A stretch of 64,000 nucleotides of DNA from Trichomonas tenax (lineage: Eukaryota; Parabasalia; Trichomonadida; Trichomonadidae): NCBI GenBank assembly GCA_023091735.1, contig JALKBU010000187.1:1-64000 (forward strand). The letters are read 5' to 3'. Made by a program: the position numbers and the translations under genes. The notes beneath the pieces were generated by a model. That model saw nothing but the letters and a program-made list of their open reading frames with translations. It ran no database searches and was not told where the DNA came from. The number at the start of each line of letters is the position of its first letter. Position 1 is the first letter of the stretch. Below, in pieces: positions 28,433 through 38,431 of this stretch.

Positions 28433-31400
28433 ATGTTTGATTCGGCCTCAGACAGCGATCTTAACGGCTCAGTCAACGCCAGCAACATGGACTCCGCCAC
28501 AGACGCGCAGCTTCTTGCCGAGACATGCGGCGAGCAATTGCACGAAGAAATCGCGGCATTGACGAAACAGAATAATATTCTCCGCGCACAATTCGAGCAA
28601 GCGGTCGCTTTATCCGAAAAGATGGAGGACATCCATAAAGAGAACGAACAACTCAAGCAGCAAATTCGCGAACTCAACAACCAGAAACAAGATTTATCAA
28701 GACGCCTCGAGATAACGACACTCGCCCAAAACGAGGCTACAAAGAAGATTGCCGAGGAGAGGCAGACAATGAATGCACAGAGAGAAGCAGATGTCGTCGC
28801 GATGCAGAAAGAAATGGAAAAAACGAAGAAATCTTTCCAAGCACAAAACGATTCTCTCTATGAGCAGCTCCAGGCATCAAAGGCAACAACAGAGCAGTTA
28901 GAAATCAACCAGAAGACTCTTCAGGGCAGAATTGATAAAATGCTCGAAAATGCAACACATTATTTGAACCAGGAGTTCTCTGGACTTGACGAACTTGCAG
29001 CATTCTTCGAAAAGCAGGCATCACAGGGATTTATTGTCCAACCGCCACAGGAAAATCAGAAATCTTTTGCCACAGCAGGATTATTCAATGCTGCACAGGA
29101 CGGTCACTCCCAGGAGTACGAGAAGAAGATCAAGGCCATCAAGCAGCAGCTTAAGTTCGAAATTGCTGCAAACAAAGAACTCGTTAGCAAGTTAGATTTA
29201 GCTGGAAAGGCTGCAGATCGTGTTAATGCACAGCACAAAAGCGAAATCAACAACATGAATGCAAAGATTGCTCAGTTTAACGAAGAACACGCTCAGATCA
29301 CAAGAGATCTCAAGCGCAAGATCTCGCAGCTCGAGTCAAAGCTTACCGCTGCACAGGCAAAGGCCACACCAAAGAAGGAGACACCAAAGATCACGCAGGC
29401 AGCTCCACAGCAGGTTATCGCACCACAGGTTGTTCCAAAGCCAGCTGTCCTCCAGCAGCAGCCACAGCCAGTTGAGCAGCCAAAGGCCGCCGAAATCGAA
29501 GCTATCAATGACCAGTATTTGTCCAGGATCAGCGAACTCACGAAGCAGTTCGAAGACGTCAACAGCAAGCTTAAGGCCTCCCAGGAGCAGAACAAGGTCT
29601 CCGAGACACGCATTGGAGAGCTTACCATTCAAAATGATAAGGCCGAGCGTGAACTCGCTGCTCTCAAGGCTGTTCATCAGGAAACAGTCAACGAAGTCGA
29701 GTCCATTCGCCGTGCTCTCCACGCAAAGGAGGAAGCCCGCGACAAGAAGGCGGAAATCCAGCGCCGCCGCGAGCAGCAGAAGGTGAAGGCTACAATCATG
29801 AACCTCGAGAAGACAGTCGAAAACCTCAAGCATCAGTCTTTCGAGCAGAACCTTGAGAAGGAGAAGCTCGCTCATGCAAACGCTGATTTCTCATCTAAGA
29901 TCACAGTCCTTACAGAAGAAAACGCAGAACTCACGGCCAGAGCAAACAAGATCCAGGCTGATATGACCGACATGGCACAGCGTGCTGCTTTGAAGAAAGA
30001 GCTCACAGAGGAGGATGTTCTTCCATCTGTCGCATTCTCAACAACAGAATTCGAGCCAGCGCTTTCTACACAGCTCGATAAGATTGCATGCAACTCCTCT
30101 CTTTCCGCTCAGTCCAAGCTTCAGCACATTTACCGCGCCATCTCTAAGTTCTTCAGCCAGAGAATCGGTGAACTCGCAAGCGAACTCGATGATTCCACCC
30201 GCGAGGCCGCTAAGCTTGAAACAATCTTCAGCGAATTTATCGTCAATCTTTCTATCGCACTCAACGACAACGCCATTACACTGGAGCAGTTCGTTAACGA
30301 AAAGCTCGCTGACAATCTTGTCCAGGGTGTTCGGGCACTTAGATCTCATGCAGCTGATGAGCACAGACATGCCGAGTACCTTCAGGCAATCGTCGATACT
30401 TTCACACAGACATTCGGCAGCACAACAGATGTCACAGGCCAAATCAACGCTGTCAGAGGTGAGATCGAAGCACGTCAGGCAGAAATCGAGCAGAGGAAGA
30501 AGAAGGTTAAGACACTCAAGCAGCAGCTCTCAGAAGCCCAGACGAAGCTTAACTCGTTGAAGGCAGAGCGCGAAGATGTCGAAGGCGCACTTAAGGACGA
30601 GAACCAGCGCTTGACTCAACAGGTTGATAACCTCACAGACACGTTACGCAAGACAAAGGCCGAGCTTAAGGACACCAAGGAGAGACTCAACGAGAAGGAG
30701 GAACTCCTTGAGCAGGCTCAGCATTCTATCGAAGAGTGTGAGTCCAACCTTGAAGAAGAGCGCCATGAATTCGAACAGCAAGTCCAAGCTCAGCACGAAC
30801 AGCTTGAGAACCAGCTACAGAGCGATTTGAACAACGCTAACGAAAAGATTGACAATCTCGAGCAGCAAATCGCTAAGTACAAGCAGGCCGTCGCCATCCA
30901 GAACCAGACAATTGCAGAGCGTGATGCTAAGATAGCTCAGCTTCATTCTGACAGTGATGTCTTTGTTAAGTCAATCGAAGTTCGCTCTGAGTTGGAGAAG
31001 AAGCAGATCGTTGAATCATACGAGAAGGCTATCGCTGAGATCACAGCCCAATGCAACGCCCATCGCGAAGATGTTGAGCGCCTCTCAGCAGAACTCGCTA
31101 AGTCTGAGCGCAAGGTCCGCGATGCTAAGCAGATCGTTCTCAAGGCCAAGCGCGACAACATGAAGTCAGAGAAGGACTTGAGGGCTATGGAAGAACAGTT
31201 CGATCGCGAGAAGAAGCTCCATGAATCTGCTCTCCGCAATGCTTCTATCACAGCAGAAGCTAACTTCGCATCCAGGCTTAATGAGCTAAAGCAGCGCAAC
31301 GAGGACGAACGCCGCAAGCTCTTCTCTATTGCCGCAACAGAGTTCAACATGTTCTTCAATGCTAGCGAACAGATCGACGAGCGCTCATACAAGTCTTTGA

Positions 31401-31525
31401 TCTCCAAGGCCAAGTCCGAGCTCGATCGTCTCATGAAGTCAGACTCCGCAATCCGTAGAATGGTTTGCGCCGGTGCTCGGCAATCAACAGATGATGCAGT
31501 CGCTCAGATGTTGATGGATCACTAA
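28433..31525 (+). CDS. Long coiled-coil protein, unrecognised
   Basis: A 1030-residue protein, coiled coil over nearly its whole length except for a Pro/Gln/Ala-rich linker at about 310-345. Glu, Gln, Lys, Ala and Leu dominate with clear heptads. A short, less coiled segment near 555-650 (SSLSAQSKLQHIYRAISKFF) may be globular. The C-terminus is globular and ends DDAVAQMLMDH. I recognise no orthologue; proteins of this type in trichomonads are often cytoskeletal. Third positions are much richer in C than in neighbouring genes, which suggests high expression. The ATG at 28433 follows a run of A and is the first in frame. The large antisense ORFs are shadows. Confidence 0.85.
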   Translation: MFDSASDSDLNGSVNASNMDSATDAQLLAETCGEQLHEEIAALTKQNNILRAQFEQAVALSEKMEDIHKENEQLKQQIRELNNQKQDLSRRLEITTLAQNEATKKIAEERQTMNAQREADVVAMQKEMEKTKKSFQAQNDSLYEQLQASKATTEQLEINQKTLQGRIDKMLENATHYLNQEFSGLDELAAFFEKQASQGFIVQPPQENQKSFATAGLFNAAQDGHSQEYEKKIKAIKQQLKFEIAANKELVSKLDLAGKAADRVNAQHKSEINNMNAKIAQFNEEHAQITRDLKRKISQLESKLTAAQAKATPKKETPKITQAAPQQVIAPQVVPKPAVLQQQPQPVEQPKAAEIEAINDQYLSRISELTKQFEDVNSKLKASQEQNKVSETRIGELTIQNDKAERELAALKAVHQETVNEVESIRRALHAKEEARDKKAEIQRRREQQKVKATIMNLEKTVENLKHQSFEQNLEKEKLAHANADFSSKITVLTEENAELTARANKIQADMTDMAQRAALKKELTEEDVLPSVAFSTTEFEPALSTQLDKIACNSSLSAQSKLQHIYRAISKFFSQRIGELASELDDSTREAAKLETIFSEFIVNLSIALNDNAITLEQFVNEKLADNLVQGVRALRSHAADEHRHAEYLQAIVDTFTQTFGSTTDVTGQINAVRGEIEARQAEIEQRKKKVKTLKQQLSEAQTKLNSLKAEREDVEGALKDENQRLTQQVDNLTDTLRKTKAELKDTKERLNEKEELLEQAQHSIEECESNLEEERHEFEQQVQAQHEQLENQLQSDLNNANEKIDNLEQQIAKYKQAVAIQNQTIAERDAKIAQLHSDSDVFVKSIEVRSELEKKQIVESYEKAIAEITAQCNAHREDVERLSAELAKSERKVRDAKQIVLKAKRDNMKSEKDLRAMEEQFDREKKLHESALRNASITAEANFASRLNELKQRNEDERRKLFSIAATEFNMFFNASEQIDERSYKSLISKAKSELDRLMKSDSAIRRMVCAGARQSTDDAVAQMLMDH

Positions 31526-31657
31526 TTCTCTTTTGTTTAATTAATTCTTTTTCTTTTTCGAGAGCGAAAATATAAAGATTATTCTATATTTCCTTATTTC
31601 ATTATCTCTTTTTTATCTTGAAATAAATGTTTGTATAAACAAATATAATTCTATTAT

Positions 31658-33910
31658 TTATTGTGTAACATCGTATCTGTATTTAGGATCTGGGATAAAT
31701 GAATGAGCCTTGTTGAAGAACTTCTTCATCTGTTCTTTGGCCTCTTCGACACCTTGTCCAGCCATATCTGAAGTGAGAATCTTCTGGAGCCAGACCGGCA
31801 ACAGTTCGTTCAAGAACTCAGACTCGGAATATCTCTTGTCTGCGAGCAATACCATTGCGAAATCAGTCTTTGACTGAATGATGGTGTCGAGCGAACTAAC
31901 AGCAGCCCTGAGAGAGTTCCATCTGATGTATTTCGACTGCGGGAACTGGTAGAACTTGTCCAAATAGTCTGCTCTGAGTTGGATGTGGTCCTGATATGTT
32001 TCATCCATCGGATATCCAAAGACAACAGCAGTTCTGCAATGATGATTGCCTAGATCGACTGATTGAGCGATTCTTCCACCAGCAACGCACATGAGGATGG
32101 CGCCTCTCATGTTATCAATGGCTCTGTAGAAAGAATCTAATGTTAATGTTGAAATAACAGGATCTTCTGTTTCAGCAAAGATCAATTTGTTGTTATACAG
32201 GTCAACCTGTTGATTTGTGTTGCGCCATTTAGTGACAATTGTGTTCAAAACCCGGAAACTTGGGAAGAATGCAACTAAGCCATCTGGTGTAACCTTTGAT
32301 GCCTCAATTAACAAGCTCATGATGTTTCTGACCATACCGATGTTCTTAGAAACATCAGCTGGTGTGAGAAGAAGAGGCTGTTGATCGTTACCATGGGAAA
32401 TTGTCATCGCATTAACACAGTTGCTGCCCTTTGCATCTCTTGAAAGCAATTCGCAACCAATCTGCGTCTTTGGTTCGAATCCAAGCAAAATAGGATAGAA
32501 ACCAGGAACACAGAGCGCTGATGATGTGATAAAGAAGCTCTTGAACTTATCTGTGATCATTGAGAAAGCATTTGAAGCATCATGGCATGCAAGTTGGATA
32601 GTTGGGATTAACTCTGATTCAAGAGGGTTATGCAAGTCAACGATGACAGATATTGAATCATTGTATGTTGCTAAAAGAGCACAGAAATTAAAGACAGCGT
32701 AAAGTGGAGCGAACTCTTGAACTTCGTCAATACCTTCTGATGCAATGAAATATGAAAGGCGTGGTCCCATGAAGTATAAAGCAAGTGGCTCAACGAATAT
32801 TTCTTGGTACATCAAAGTCAAAAGTTGTGAAGCAGTATATGATGTCGACTGCTTTCCATCATTTTGGCATTGAGTGATTATGTTTGCGAGGAACTTGAGC
32901 AAATAGTTTGCTCTCATCAAGTAATGATCCATATTCCAAACAGTCCCGCAAATGTTGCGATCGATTTGGTGTGAAGGAACAACTGGCTGCATGAATTTAG
33001 TTGAATAAACATAACCTTCTTTTTCTGGAATCTTTACCTTTGGACCCATTTCGATGACATCTTTAATCTTGATGCCTTTCGCGATGGATTCATATTGATC
33101 GATGGCTTTCTGATCATTCTTTGTTGCTTCGACGCGCTTCTTGAAGTTATCGAGTTCTCTTTGAGCATCCAAAAGAAGCTGAGATGTCAAGTAATAGCTT
33201 AAATTTTCGCAACAAATTTTGTCGACGTAGTGTGCATTGTCGAAAATGAATGAAGTTGTTGGAGGAAGTCTCTCAAGAATCCTTGAAGATGACTTTGGAT
33301 TTAATAATTCTGTGTTTGAAATAAATATAACTTTGAAATCGTGTAAAACTGCACGCGAAGCATAATACGGGCAAGAGTTATTTTCCTTGCATAGATTGTT
33401 GAAAGAATTGATGTCGTTAATTCTTGGATATTTATCAGGAATGTTTCCGAAGAAATCACAATGCTTCCTTGACCAGGAGCACGTGTAATTGAAGCACATA
33501 TCCTCAATATCCGTGCTAGTTTGAACTGCGTGATTTAAACATTGAGATTTCTTTGAGCCGAGAGAAATAAGCGTAATTTTCTGATTGAAAGGATTTGGAT
33601 CTTGTTCGCGAGTTTTAAGAACAGTTTGAAAAGCTTCAAAAGATCGAGAATAAGATTGATATGAATCTGTTGCATAAACAATCGGACCAAAATCTAGGTG
33701 AGCGCACATATATTCCAAATAAATAGACCACAGTGCAATTAATTTGCCGATTCCTGGCGGAGATTCAATAATGAAAGGTCCTTTCTCGTCCAATGACAGC
33801 TTTATTTGTTCCATAAGAAATTTCTGCTCTTCGTATATTAATGGATAAGGAAAAATGACATCGAGGTCATGAATTTTCACTCGATTTATCTTTTTTTCGC
33901 CCTCAGTCAT
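31658..33910 (-). CDS. XPD/Rad3-like protein with inactivated helicase motifs
   Basis: A 750-residue protein aligning along its length with XPD (ERCC2), the TFIIH helicase: FPYPLIYEEQ for FPYDYIYPEQ, then the iron-sulfur domain, the ARCH domain, and PDGLVAFFPSF for PDGIVAFFTSY. The four cluster cysteines are kept (124, 139 or 144, 151, 180: QCLN, MCFN, HCDFF, SCPYY). The catalytic motifs are not. Walker A reads SPPGIGKL (Thr replaced by Leu57), DEAH reads DNAH (224-227), SGTL reads SSAL, and QCVGRAIRG near 670-680 reads AVSSLDTIIQS. It cannot be a normal ATPase. It may be a structural XPD in TFIIH or a paralogue of an active XPD elsewhere. Confidence 0.8.
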   Translation of the reverse strand: MTEGEKKINRVKIHDLDVIFPYPLIYEEQKFLMEQIKLSLDEKGPFIIESPPGIGKLIALWSIYLEYMCAHLDFGPIVYATDSYQSYSRSFEAFQTVLKTREQDPNPFNQKITLISLGSKKSQCLNHAVQTSTDIEDMCFNYTCSWSRKHCDFFGNIPDKYPRINDINSFNNLCKENNSCPYYASRAVLHDFKVIFISNTELLNPKSSSRILERLPPTTSFIFDNAHYVDKICCENLSYYLTSQLLLDAQRELDNFKKRVEATKNDQKAIDQYESIAKGIKIKDVIEMGPKVKIPEKEGYVYSTKFMQPVVPSHQIDRNICGTVWNMDHYLMRANYLLKFLANIITQCQNDGKQSTSYTASQLLTLMYQEIFVEPLALYFMGPRLSYFIASEGIDEVQEFAPLYAVFNFCALLATYNDSISVIVDLHNPLESELIPTIQLACHDASNAFSMITDKFKSFFITSSALCVPGFYPILLGFEPKTQIGCELLSRDAKGSNCVNAMTISHGNDQQPLLLTPADVSKNIGMVRNIMSLLIEASKVTPDGLVAFFPSFRVLNTIVTKWRNTNQQVDLYNNKLIFAETEDPVISTLTLDSFYRAIDNMRGAILMCVAGGRIAQSVDLGNHHCRTAVVFGYPMDETYQDHIQLRADYLDKFYQFPQSKYIRWNSLRAAVSSLDTIIQSKTDFAMVLLADKRYSESEFLNELLPVWLQKILTSDMAGQGVEEAKEQMKKFFNKAHSFIPDPKYRYDVTQ

Positions 33911-34328
33911 TGGATGTCACCTTTTTGACACTTTGGATGCATTGTCAAATTTAGTACCTTAAATTTAGAAAATTATTGAAGCCGTTTCTAGCTTAAATAG
34001 ACAATTCCCCTGGACTACGACTGCAGATTTCAGCGGAGATCGAGGATTTGTCATGCGTGATATAACATTTTTCACAATCAATTTTAATCTAATTTCGAAA
34101 ATGTTGAAATAAAGATTTGGAGAGCTAATGTATGATTCTACTGTTCCTCATTATGAAAAATACAGCGTTTCAAATATGTTTTAATGACTCTCGATCGAGT
34201 CATAAATTGTATTGATATCGAATTGTATATATCAATATATATTGTGCTCTTATTTGAAGCCTTTATCGGAAGAATATGGTAATCCAAAATCTTATACAAA
34301 TGATATACATTATTATGGATAATATAAA
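33911..34328. other. Intergenic, nothing recognised
   Basis: AT-rich spacer between the XPD-like gene's 5' end and the cupin pseudogene's 3' end. It contains TTTTTGACACTTTGG at 33923, a relative of the TGACAYGTAA motif. Confidence 0.55.
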
Positions 34329-34688
34329 TTAATGTTGATCTTTTGGAAGAATTGTGATCATACCTTCATTGTCCTCTAGCAGGTAATATGCCATGAACAC
34401 CAAATCTTCTGTTTCTGACTCATTATCAAAACGCAAGATTGGCTGATTCCTTGGCTCATAGAAACCTTCACCTGCTTTTAGATGCTGTGGCTCTTCTCCA
34501 TCAATTTGGAAAAGTAAATTGCCTGAAACAACAGTTCCTACAACTGGGCATGGATGTTAATGATAGTCAGCTTTTCCACCTTTAGGAATTGTTATTCTTG
34601 CAATTTCAACTCTTGACAGGCTTTGTTTCTCCCTTAAGTGGACTGACAATACACTATCTCTTGTGACACTTGGCTTGTTTTGCGCCAT
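34329..34688 (-). pseudogene. Small cupin-domain protein, one in-frame stop
   Basis: From an ATG at 34688 a 119-residue frame is open except for a TAA at codon 44 (34557-34559). It has the single-domain cupin pattern: ITIPKGGKADYH, the stop, HPCPVVGTVVSGNLLFQIDG, then LKAGEGFYEP. The stop falls exactly inside the first metal-binding HxHP-type box. Small cupins of this kind bind a metal and a small molecule and are common in bacteria; transfer into trichomonads is plausible. With one lesion in an otherwise clean frame the loss looks recent, or it may be a sequencing error. Confidence 0.75.
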
Positions 34689-35188
34689 AATTCTTATGAA
34701 CTAAGAGTATAAATAGGTCATATGGGGCTTTTTGACACGTAAAGTCAATTAAGAAATGAGTACAGTAGTGTGTAGAGTGTTTATATCGTGTTCCAAGACT
34801 TTGGTAGAATGTTGGCGTTTCATTGAAATTGTTTAGCATTCCATTGGAATCATTTGACGTTTCATTAACATGTAATAGCTTGGAGTTTTACTGAAGTTGA
34901 ATGATGTTTCATTAACACCACTTGGTCGTTAATCGATGCTGATTTATGTTTCAATGAAATTTTAGGTTTTGGGCATGGAAATTATTTTTGACATTTGTCA
35001 AAAAAAGACGGAATTAGTAAAAGTGACAAATTTAATTTCGCAAAAATGATTTTAATATGAAAAATAGGATCATAACACAAAATATCATTCAATAAACATA
35101 TAAAAATGAACAATCATATTTTTATGTCACATTTTTTGTCATGTTTATAACCTTTTTGAGTCAAATTCTTTTTTTTTTGTGAAATTCG
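34689..35188. other. Intergenic, divergent promoter region
   Basis: 500 bp between the cupin pseudogene and SF3B4. Besides the element at 34733 it holds TTTTTGACATTTGTCAAAAA near 34985, an imperfect palindrome, and TGTCATGTTT near 35141. It also has repeated GTTTCATT(A/G)A words at 34815-34930. Confidence 0.5.
34733..34742 (+). promoter_or_regulatory. TGACACGTAA element
   Basis: The 10-mer lies 45 bases upstream of the cupin pseudogene start, in reverse orientation relative to that gene, followed by AGTCAA. One of five copies in the window. Confidence 0.4.
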
Positions 35189-35854
35189 ATGGCTGCACGT
35201 GCTCATCAGCAAATAAAAGAAAATACACTTTATGTCAGCGAATTAAGTGAACATGTCACTGAAGAAATCCTGTGGGAGCTATTTATGCAATGCGGCCCTG
35301 TTGTTTTCGTGAATATGCCTAAAGACCATATCACAAATAGAGTCAGCGGATACGGGTTCGTTGAGTTTAGGACAGAACAAGATGCAGTGTACGCTCTTTC
35401 CATATTAAATGGAATCAAGCTTTTCGGAAGTCCACTTAAAATGGCTGTTAACAACGGAGTTATATCTGGTGATGAAATAGATATCGGCGCCAAACTCTAT
35501 ATCGGAAATCTCTCTACAGAAATTAACGATGCAACTTTATTACAGACGTTCAGGCAGTTTGGAAATGTCCAAGGATGCAAAGTTGTTGTAGATCCAAACA
35601 CAGGAAAAAGCCTTGGTCACGGTTTTGTTTCTTACGATAGTTTCGAATCTGCTGATAAAGCAAAGAAAGTAATGAATGGAGAATGGTTTGGTGGACAGCC
35701 AATTTCAGTTTCCTATGCATTCAAAAACGGCACAAAGTGTGGTGAACAGCACGGAGATCGATCTGAAAGAATTGTTGCTCCTTCTGCACAAACAGCGGCT
35801 AAGCTTAAGAAGATCAAACGTGCTGTTGCTGCTATTCCTGATATTGAAGATTAA
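35189..35854 (+). CDS. SF3B4: Splicing factor 3B subunit 4 (SAP49), two RRMs
   Basis: A 221-residue protein with two RNA recognition motifs: RRM1 about 11-88 (LYVSEL, RNP1 SGYGFVEF) and RRM2 about 98-178 (LYIGNL, RNP1 LGHGFVSY). LLWELFxQxGPVV-type spacing (ILWELFMQCGPVV) followed by NMPKDHITN is characteristic of SF3B4. So is PISVSYAFKNGTKCGEQHGDRSER, the end of RRM2. The Pro-rich C-terminal half of animal SF3B4 is missing, as in other protists. In the U2 snRNP it tethers SF3b to intron upstream of the branch site. This is notable in a genome with few introns. Confidence 0.9.
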   Translation: MAARAHQQIKENTLYVSELSEHVTEEILWELFMQCGPVVFVNMPKDHITNRVSGYGFVEFRTEQDAVYALSILNGIKLFGSPLKMAVNNGVISGDEIDIGAKLYIGNLSTEINDATLLQTFRQFGNVQGCKVVVDPNTGKSLGHGFVSYDSFESADKAKKVMNGEWFGGQPISVSYAFKNGTKCGEQHGDRSERIVAPSAQTAAKLKKIKRAVAAIPDIED

Positions 35855-36166
35855 TTTTTATTTCATTTTCGAATTCAATTTTCTAATTCTCGGCTTCCAT
35901 TTTCAAATTAGAATCATTCCTTTTATTTCCATTATATGTGCTTAATATTATTTATTTTGTCTAATTTTTTTGTTTGTTTATGCATAGCAATGGCACTGTT
36001 ACATTCTGATAATGACATGCTATGTAATTTCTTCATCAATATTCAAATAAAGTTATTTGAAATTTTTGAAAATTTTATATTTTTAAAGTGGTTCTAGATA
36101 GTTCATACTATGTTTAACAGAGACAATTGAGAAACAAAAAGATGAGTTTTATAAGCAAATAAAAAA
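35855..36166. other. Convergent intergenic, no gene
   Basis: 312 bp between the 3' ends of SF3B4 and RSPH9. AT-rich, with no frame. Confidence 0.6.
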
Positions 36167-37150
36167 TTATTCCTTGAAATATCTTGCAGACATGACTTCA
36201 ACCTTCTCCTTTGGAAGGCCTTCAACCGCGAATAAGTAGTCAGTGTTTGGCTTGGCATCACCAAAATACACTGTTCCCCACTTATTTCCTTTACAAATAA
36301 ACACTAAACCTGGCCAAACCCTTGAACAAACCTTAACTATATTCGAATGTGTTGTTATCGAGACGAACCATCCATTAGGAGGAAGATCTTCTGTTAATTT
36401 AGGCATTGAATCAACAATTGCATTTGGACGTTGTGTGCCAGACATAACTTCTGGATCTAATCTGCAGAAATCGTCTAACTTGGCGTCCTGTGGTGCTCCC
36501 TTGAAGAGAGGATTTGGTTTAAGTTCGAAAGTAGATTTCCAAAGTAACGAGTCTTGTGGGAATATAAGTCCGCGCTTATCGATGATGTGCACAAGAACAG
36601 CAAGTCGCTGGTCTTCGCTGATTTTGACTTCAACGTATTCTGGAGTTTCTTCTTCTTCTTCGGGCTCTGGTTCTTCTTCATTTTCTGGTTCTTCCTCCTT
36701 TTGCTCCTCTTCTTCCTCTGCTTTCTCTTCTTCCTCACCTTCACCATTTTCTGGCTTTGGTGGAAGCAAAGGCTGCAAATCTTTGAATGGCTCTGTATTT
36801 CTTGGGTGACGAACTGTTATTTTTTCAAGCGGCTGTCCTTTTATTGGTGTGCGGATATTTGCAACATCGTAAATTGATTTTTGAGTGACTTTTGGCAAAC
36901 CAAACCATGAAACGCCATCAAGAGAAGCGTATGGAGTGCGAGTGCCCATTAATCCCCCTGTGTAGCAGACGATGATTAAATAATTGCGCTCAGTTCCTTT
37001 GATTTTGCCCCAGAAATGAACTAAATCGTGATGAGAACGTTCACAAAGCAATGAAACGGATGACTTCATGGCGACGAGTTCGAGCTTTGTTGGGGCAATG
37101 CCGAAGCCCTCAAACTCGGTGGAAAGATCACTCAACCAACGGAAATCCAT
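36167..37150 (-). CDS. RSPH9: Radial spoke head protein 9
   Basis: A 327-residue RSPH9 homologue. HFWGKIKGTERNYLIIV corresponds to the family's FWGRIxGxxxDYYIAxG segment, DGVSWFGLP to the NxxEWSLLP segment, and RVWPGLVFICKGNKWGTVYFGD to the C-terminal SLLWPGLxFYH...YGYVYVG box. An acidic Glu/Pro insertion (about 135-175) is a lineage feature. RSPH9 sits in the radial spoke head of motile axonemes. An ATG at 37150 gives MDFRWLSDLSTEF, which fits the family. The upstream 80 bases are shared with the relic at 27.7 kb. A Pmp-like relic lies directly upstream on the same strand. Confidence 0.85.
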   Translation of the reverse strand: MDFRWLSDLSTEFEGFGIAPTKLELVAMKSSVSLLCERSHHDLVHFWGKIKGTERNYLIIVCYTGGLMGTRTPYASLDGVSWFGLPKVTQKSIYDVANIRTPIKGQPLEKITVRHPRNTEPFKDLQPLLPPKPENGEGEEEEKAEEEEEQKEEEPENEEEPEPEEEEETPEYVEVKISEDQRLAVLVHIIDKRGLIFPQDSLLWKSTFELKPNPLFKGAPQDAKLDDFCRLDPEVMSGTQRPNAIVDSMPKLTEDLPPNGWFVSITTHSNIVKVCSRVWPGLVFICKGNKWGTVYFGDAKPNTDYLFAVEGLPKEKVEVMSARYFKE

Positions 37151-37280
37151 TCAACAAAAAAATATACGTTAGAAATCATTGAGTTCACTAATTCGCATAA
37201 TTTTGTGATAACTAAATGTTCTTACGGCTATTTTTGTAGCGATATAAAAAATCAATCGAAGATTCGAAAAGTTTCTTTTG

Positions 37281-37635
37281 TTATTCAGCTGTTGATATCG
37301 TTGAAAAGCAAAATAGTCCGGAGTTCTGCGTCTTAGATCGATAGCTGCATACTCTGTAATGAGAAAATTGGCCATCATTTCCAAAAATGACATTGCCTCT
37401 ATCACCACTATTCGAGCAACACCAATATGACAAATTCTCGACAAGAACTTCAATAGATGATGTGGAATTTTGGAAAACTATAGAACTACTTAGTTGATTA
37501 TAAAATAAACAATGGCTTATAAAATAACATGATTTAGTCCCTTTCGAGATTTATGTTGTGCTCTCCGATATACTAACTTCGAAATCCATGCCTTGGTAGA
37601 AATCATCCCATGAACAAAGGAATAGATTCTAATTG
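37281..37635 (-). pseudogene. Pmp-like 5' relic
   Basis: The minus strand spells a degraded front part of the Pmp-like family: SCYFISHCLFYNQ, then GNVIFGNDGQFSHYRVCSYR, aligned with RYYVFHCLFHDQ and GGSVFFSNDGQFSQNRVCSYR of the relic at 25555-26570. It ends at TAA 37281-37283 after about 115 residues, and an in-frame stop lies upstream near 37555. The break point to RSPH9 upstream DNA follows within about 50 bases. Non-functional. Confidence 0.65.
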
Positions 37636-38416
37636 GAGGAGAAAAAGCTTAAAAAACAAAAAAGCCAAAAATGAAAAGTGACGCTTTGTATTTTTCATTA
37701 CATGATAAAGCTATGGCTATGATAACCATAAATATATCATTTCTACAACCAAGGGGATCAAACAATGCAGTGTCGGCGATAATTTCATGAAATATTAATC
37801 AAATTTTAGGACAATGAAAATGAACTTTGTAACTAATGAGAAAATGCTATAAAGAAGCATGTGGTCGGTATTTTACTTTAATTTAAATTATTAACACGAT
37901 ATAAAAAATCGATAAAAATAATTCGATTTGGTCGAACAAAAGTTAGTAAATTTTCACTGAATGAATGACCATATTGAAATGTGAACGTCTACATCTATCA
38001 TATCAATATAAAAGTCAAAAACCAAAAAAATTAAGGGTCCGCTCCGGCCAAATAAGGATCTATCGTAGCAAAATATAATTTTTGTTTGTTTTAGATACAA
38101 ATCCTGGTTTAATATGCAAATATTTATCAAAATCTCGATTTTTTGTAGTATTCTGGAGAACGGCTTGAAATGTGGGAGACTAATGAACATCAAGAAAAAA
38201 CTTAACGAGAAAAAGATTAGAATGTGCATGAAGATATTATAATCAAAATTACTCATGTCCTTATCGATTCAGATATTGCACAAAATATCAATATATATTC
38301 TGGGAAAAACGATTATCCACATCGTCATCTCAAAAATTGAGGGAATTTTTGGTCGCAGAGCGGATCCTTAAAACATACGGAATTGACCAATATTTAACTT
38401 ACCGTTATGGTGTATT
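37636..38416. other. Intergenic, AT-rich
   Basis: About 780 bp of AT-rich spacer. Bases near 37655-37680 (AAAAATGAAAAGTGAC) match the right flank of the element at 26612-27628 and mark the edge of the duplicated block. The rest shows nothing. Confidence 0.5.
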
Positions 38417-38422
38417 TCACTA
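38417..38422 (+). promoter_or_regulatory. Initiator TCACTA of the RasGAP gene
   Basis: The A of TCACTA is 13 bases before the ATG at 38432, a typical trichomonad Inr distance. Confidence 0.55.
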
Positions 38423-38431
38423 TAAATAGCA

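Noticed and set aside
29293..30560. Long ORFs antisense to and out of frame with the 1030-residue coiled coil
   Set aside because: Low-complexity shadows produced by heptad codons; none has independent motifs.
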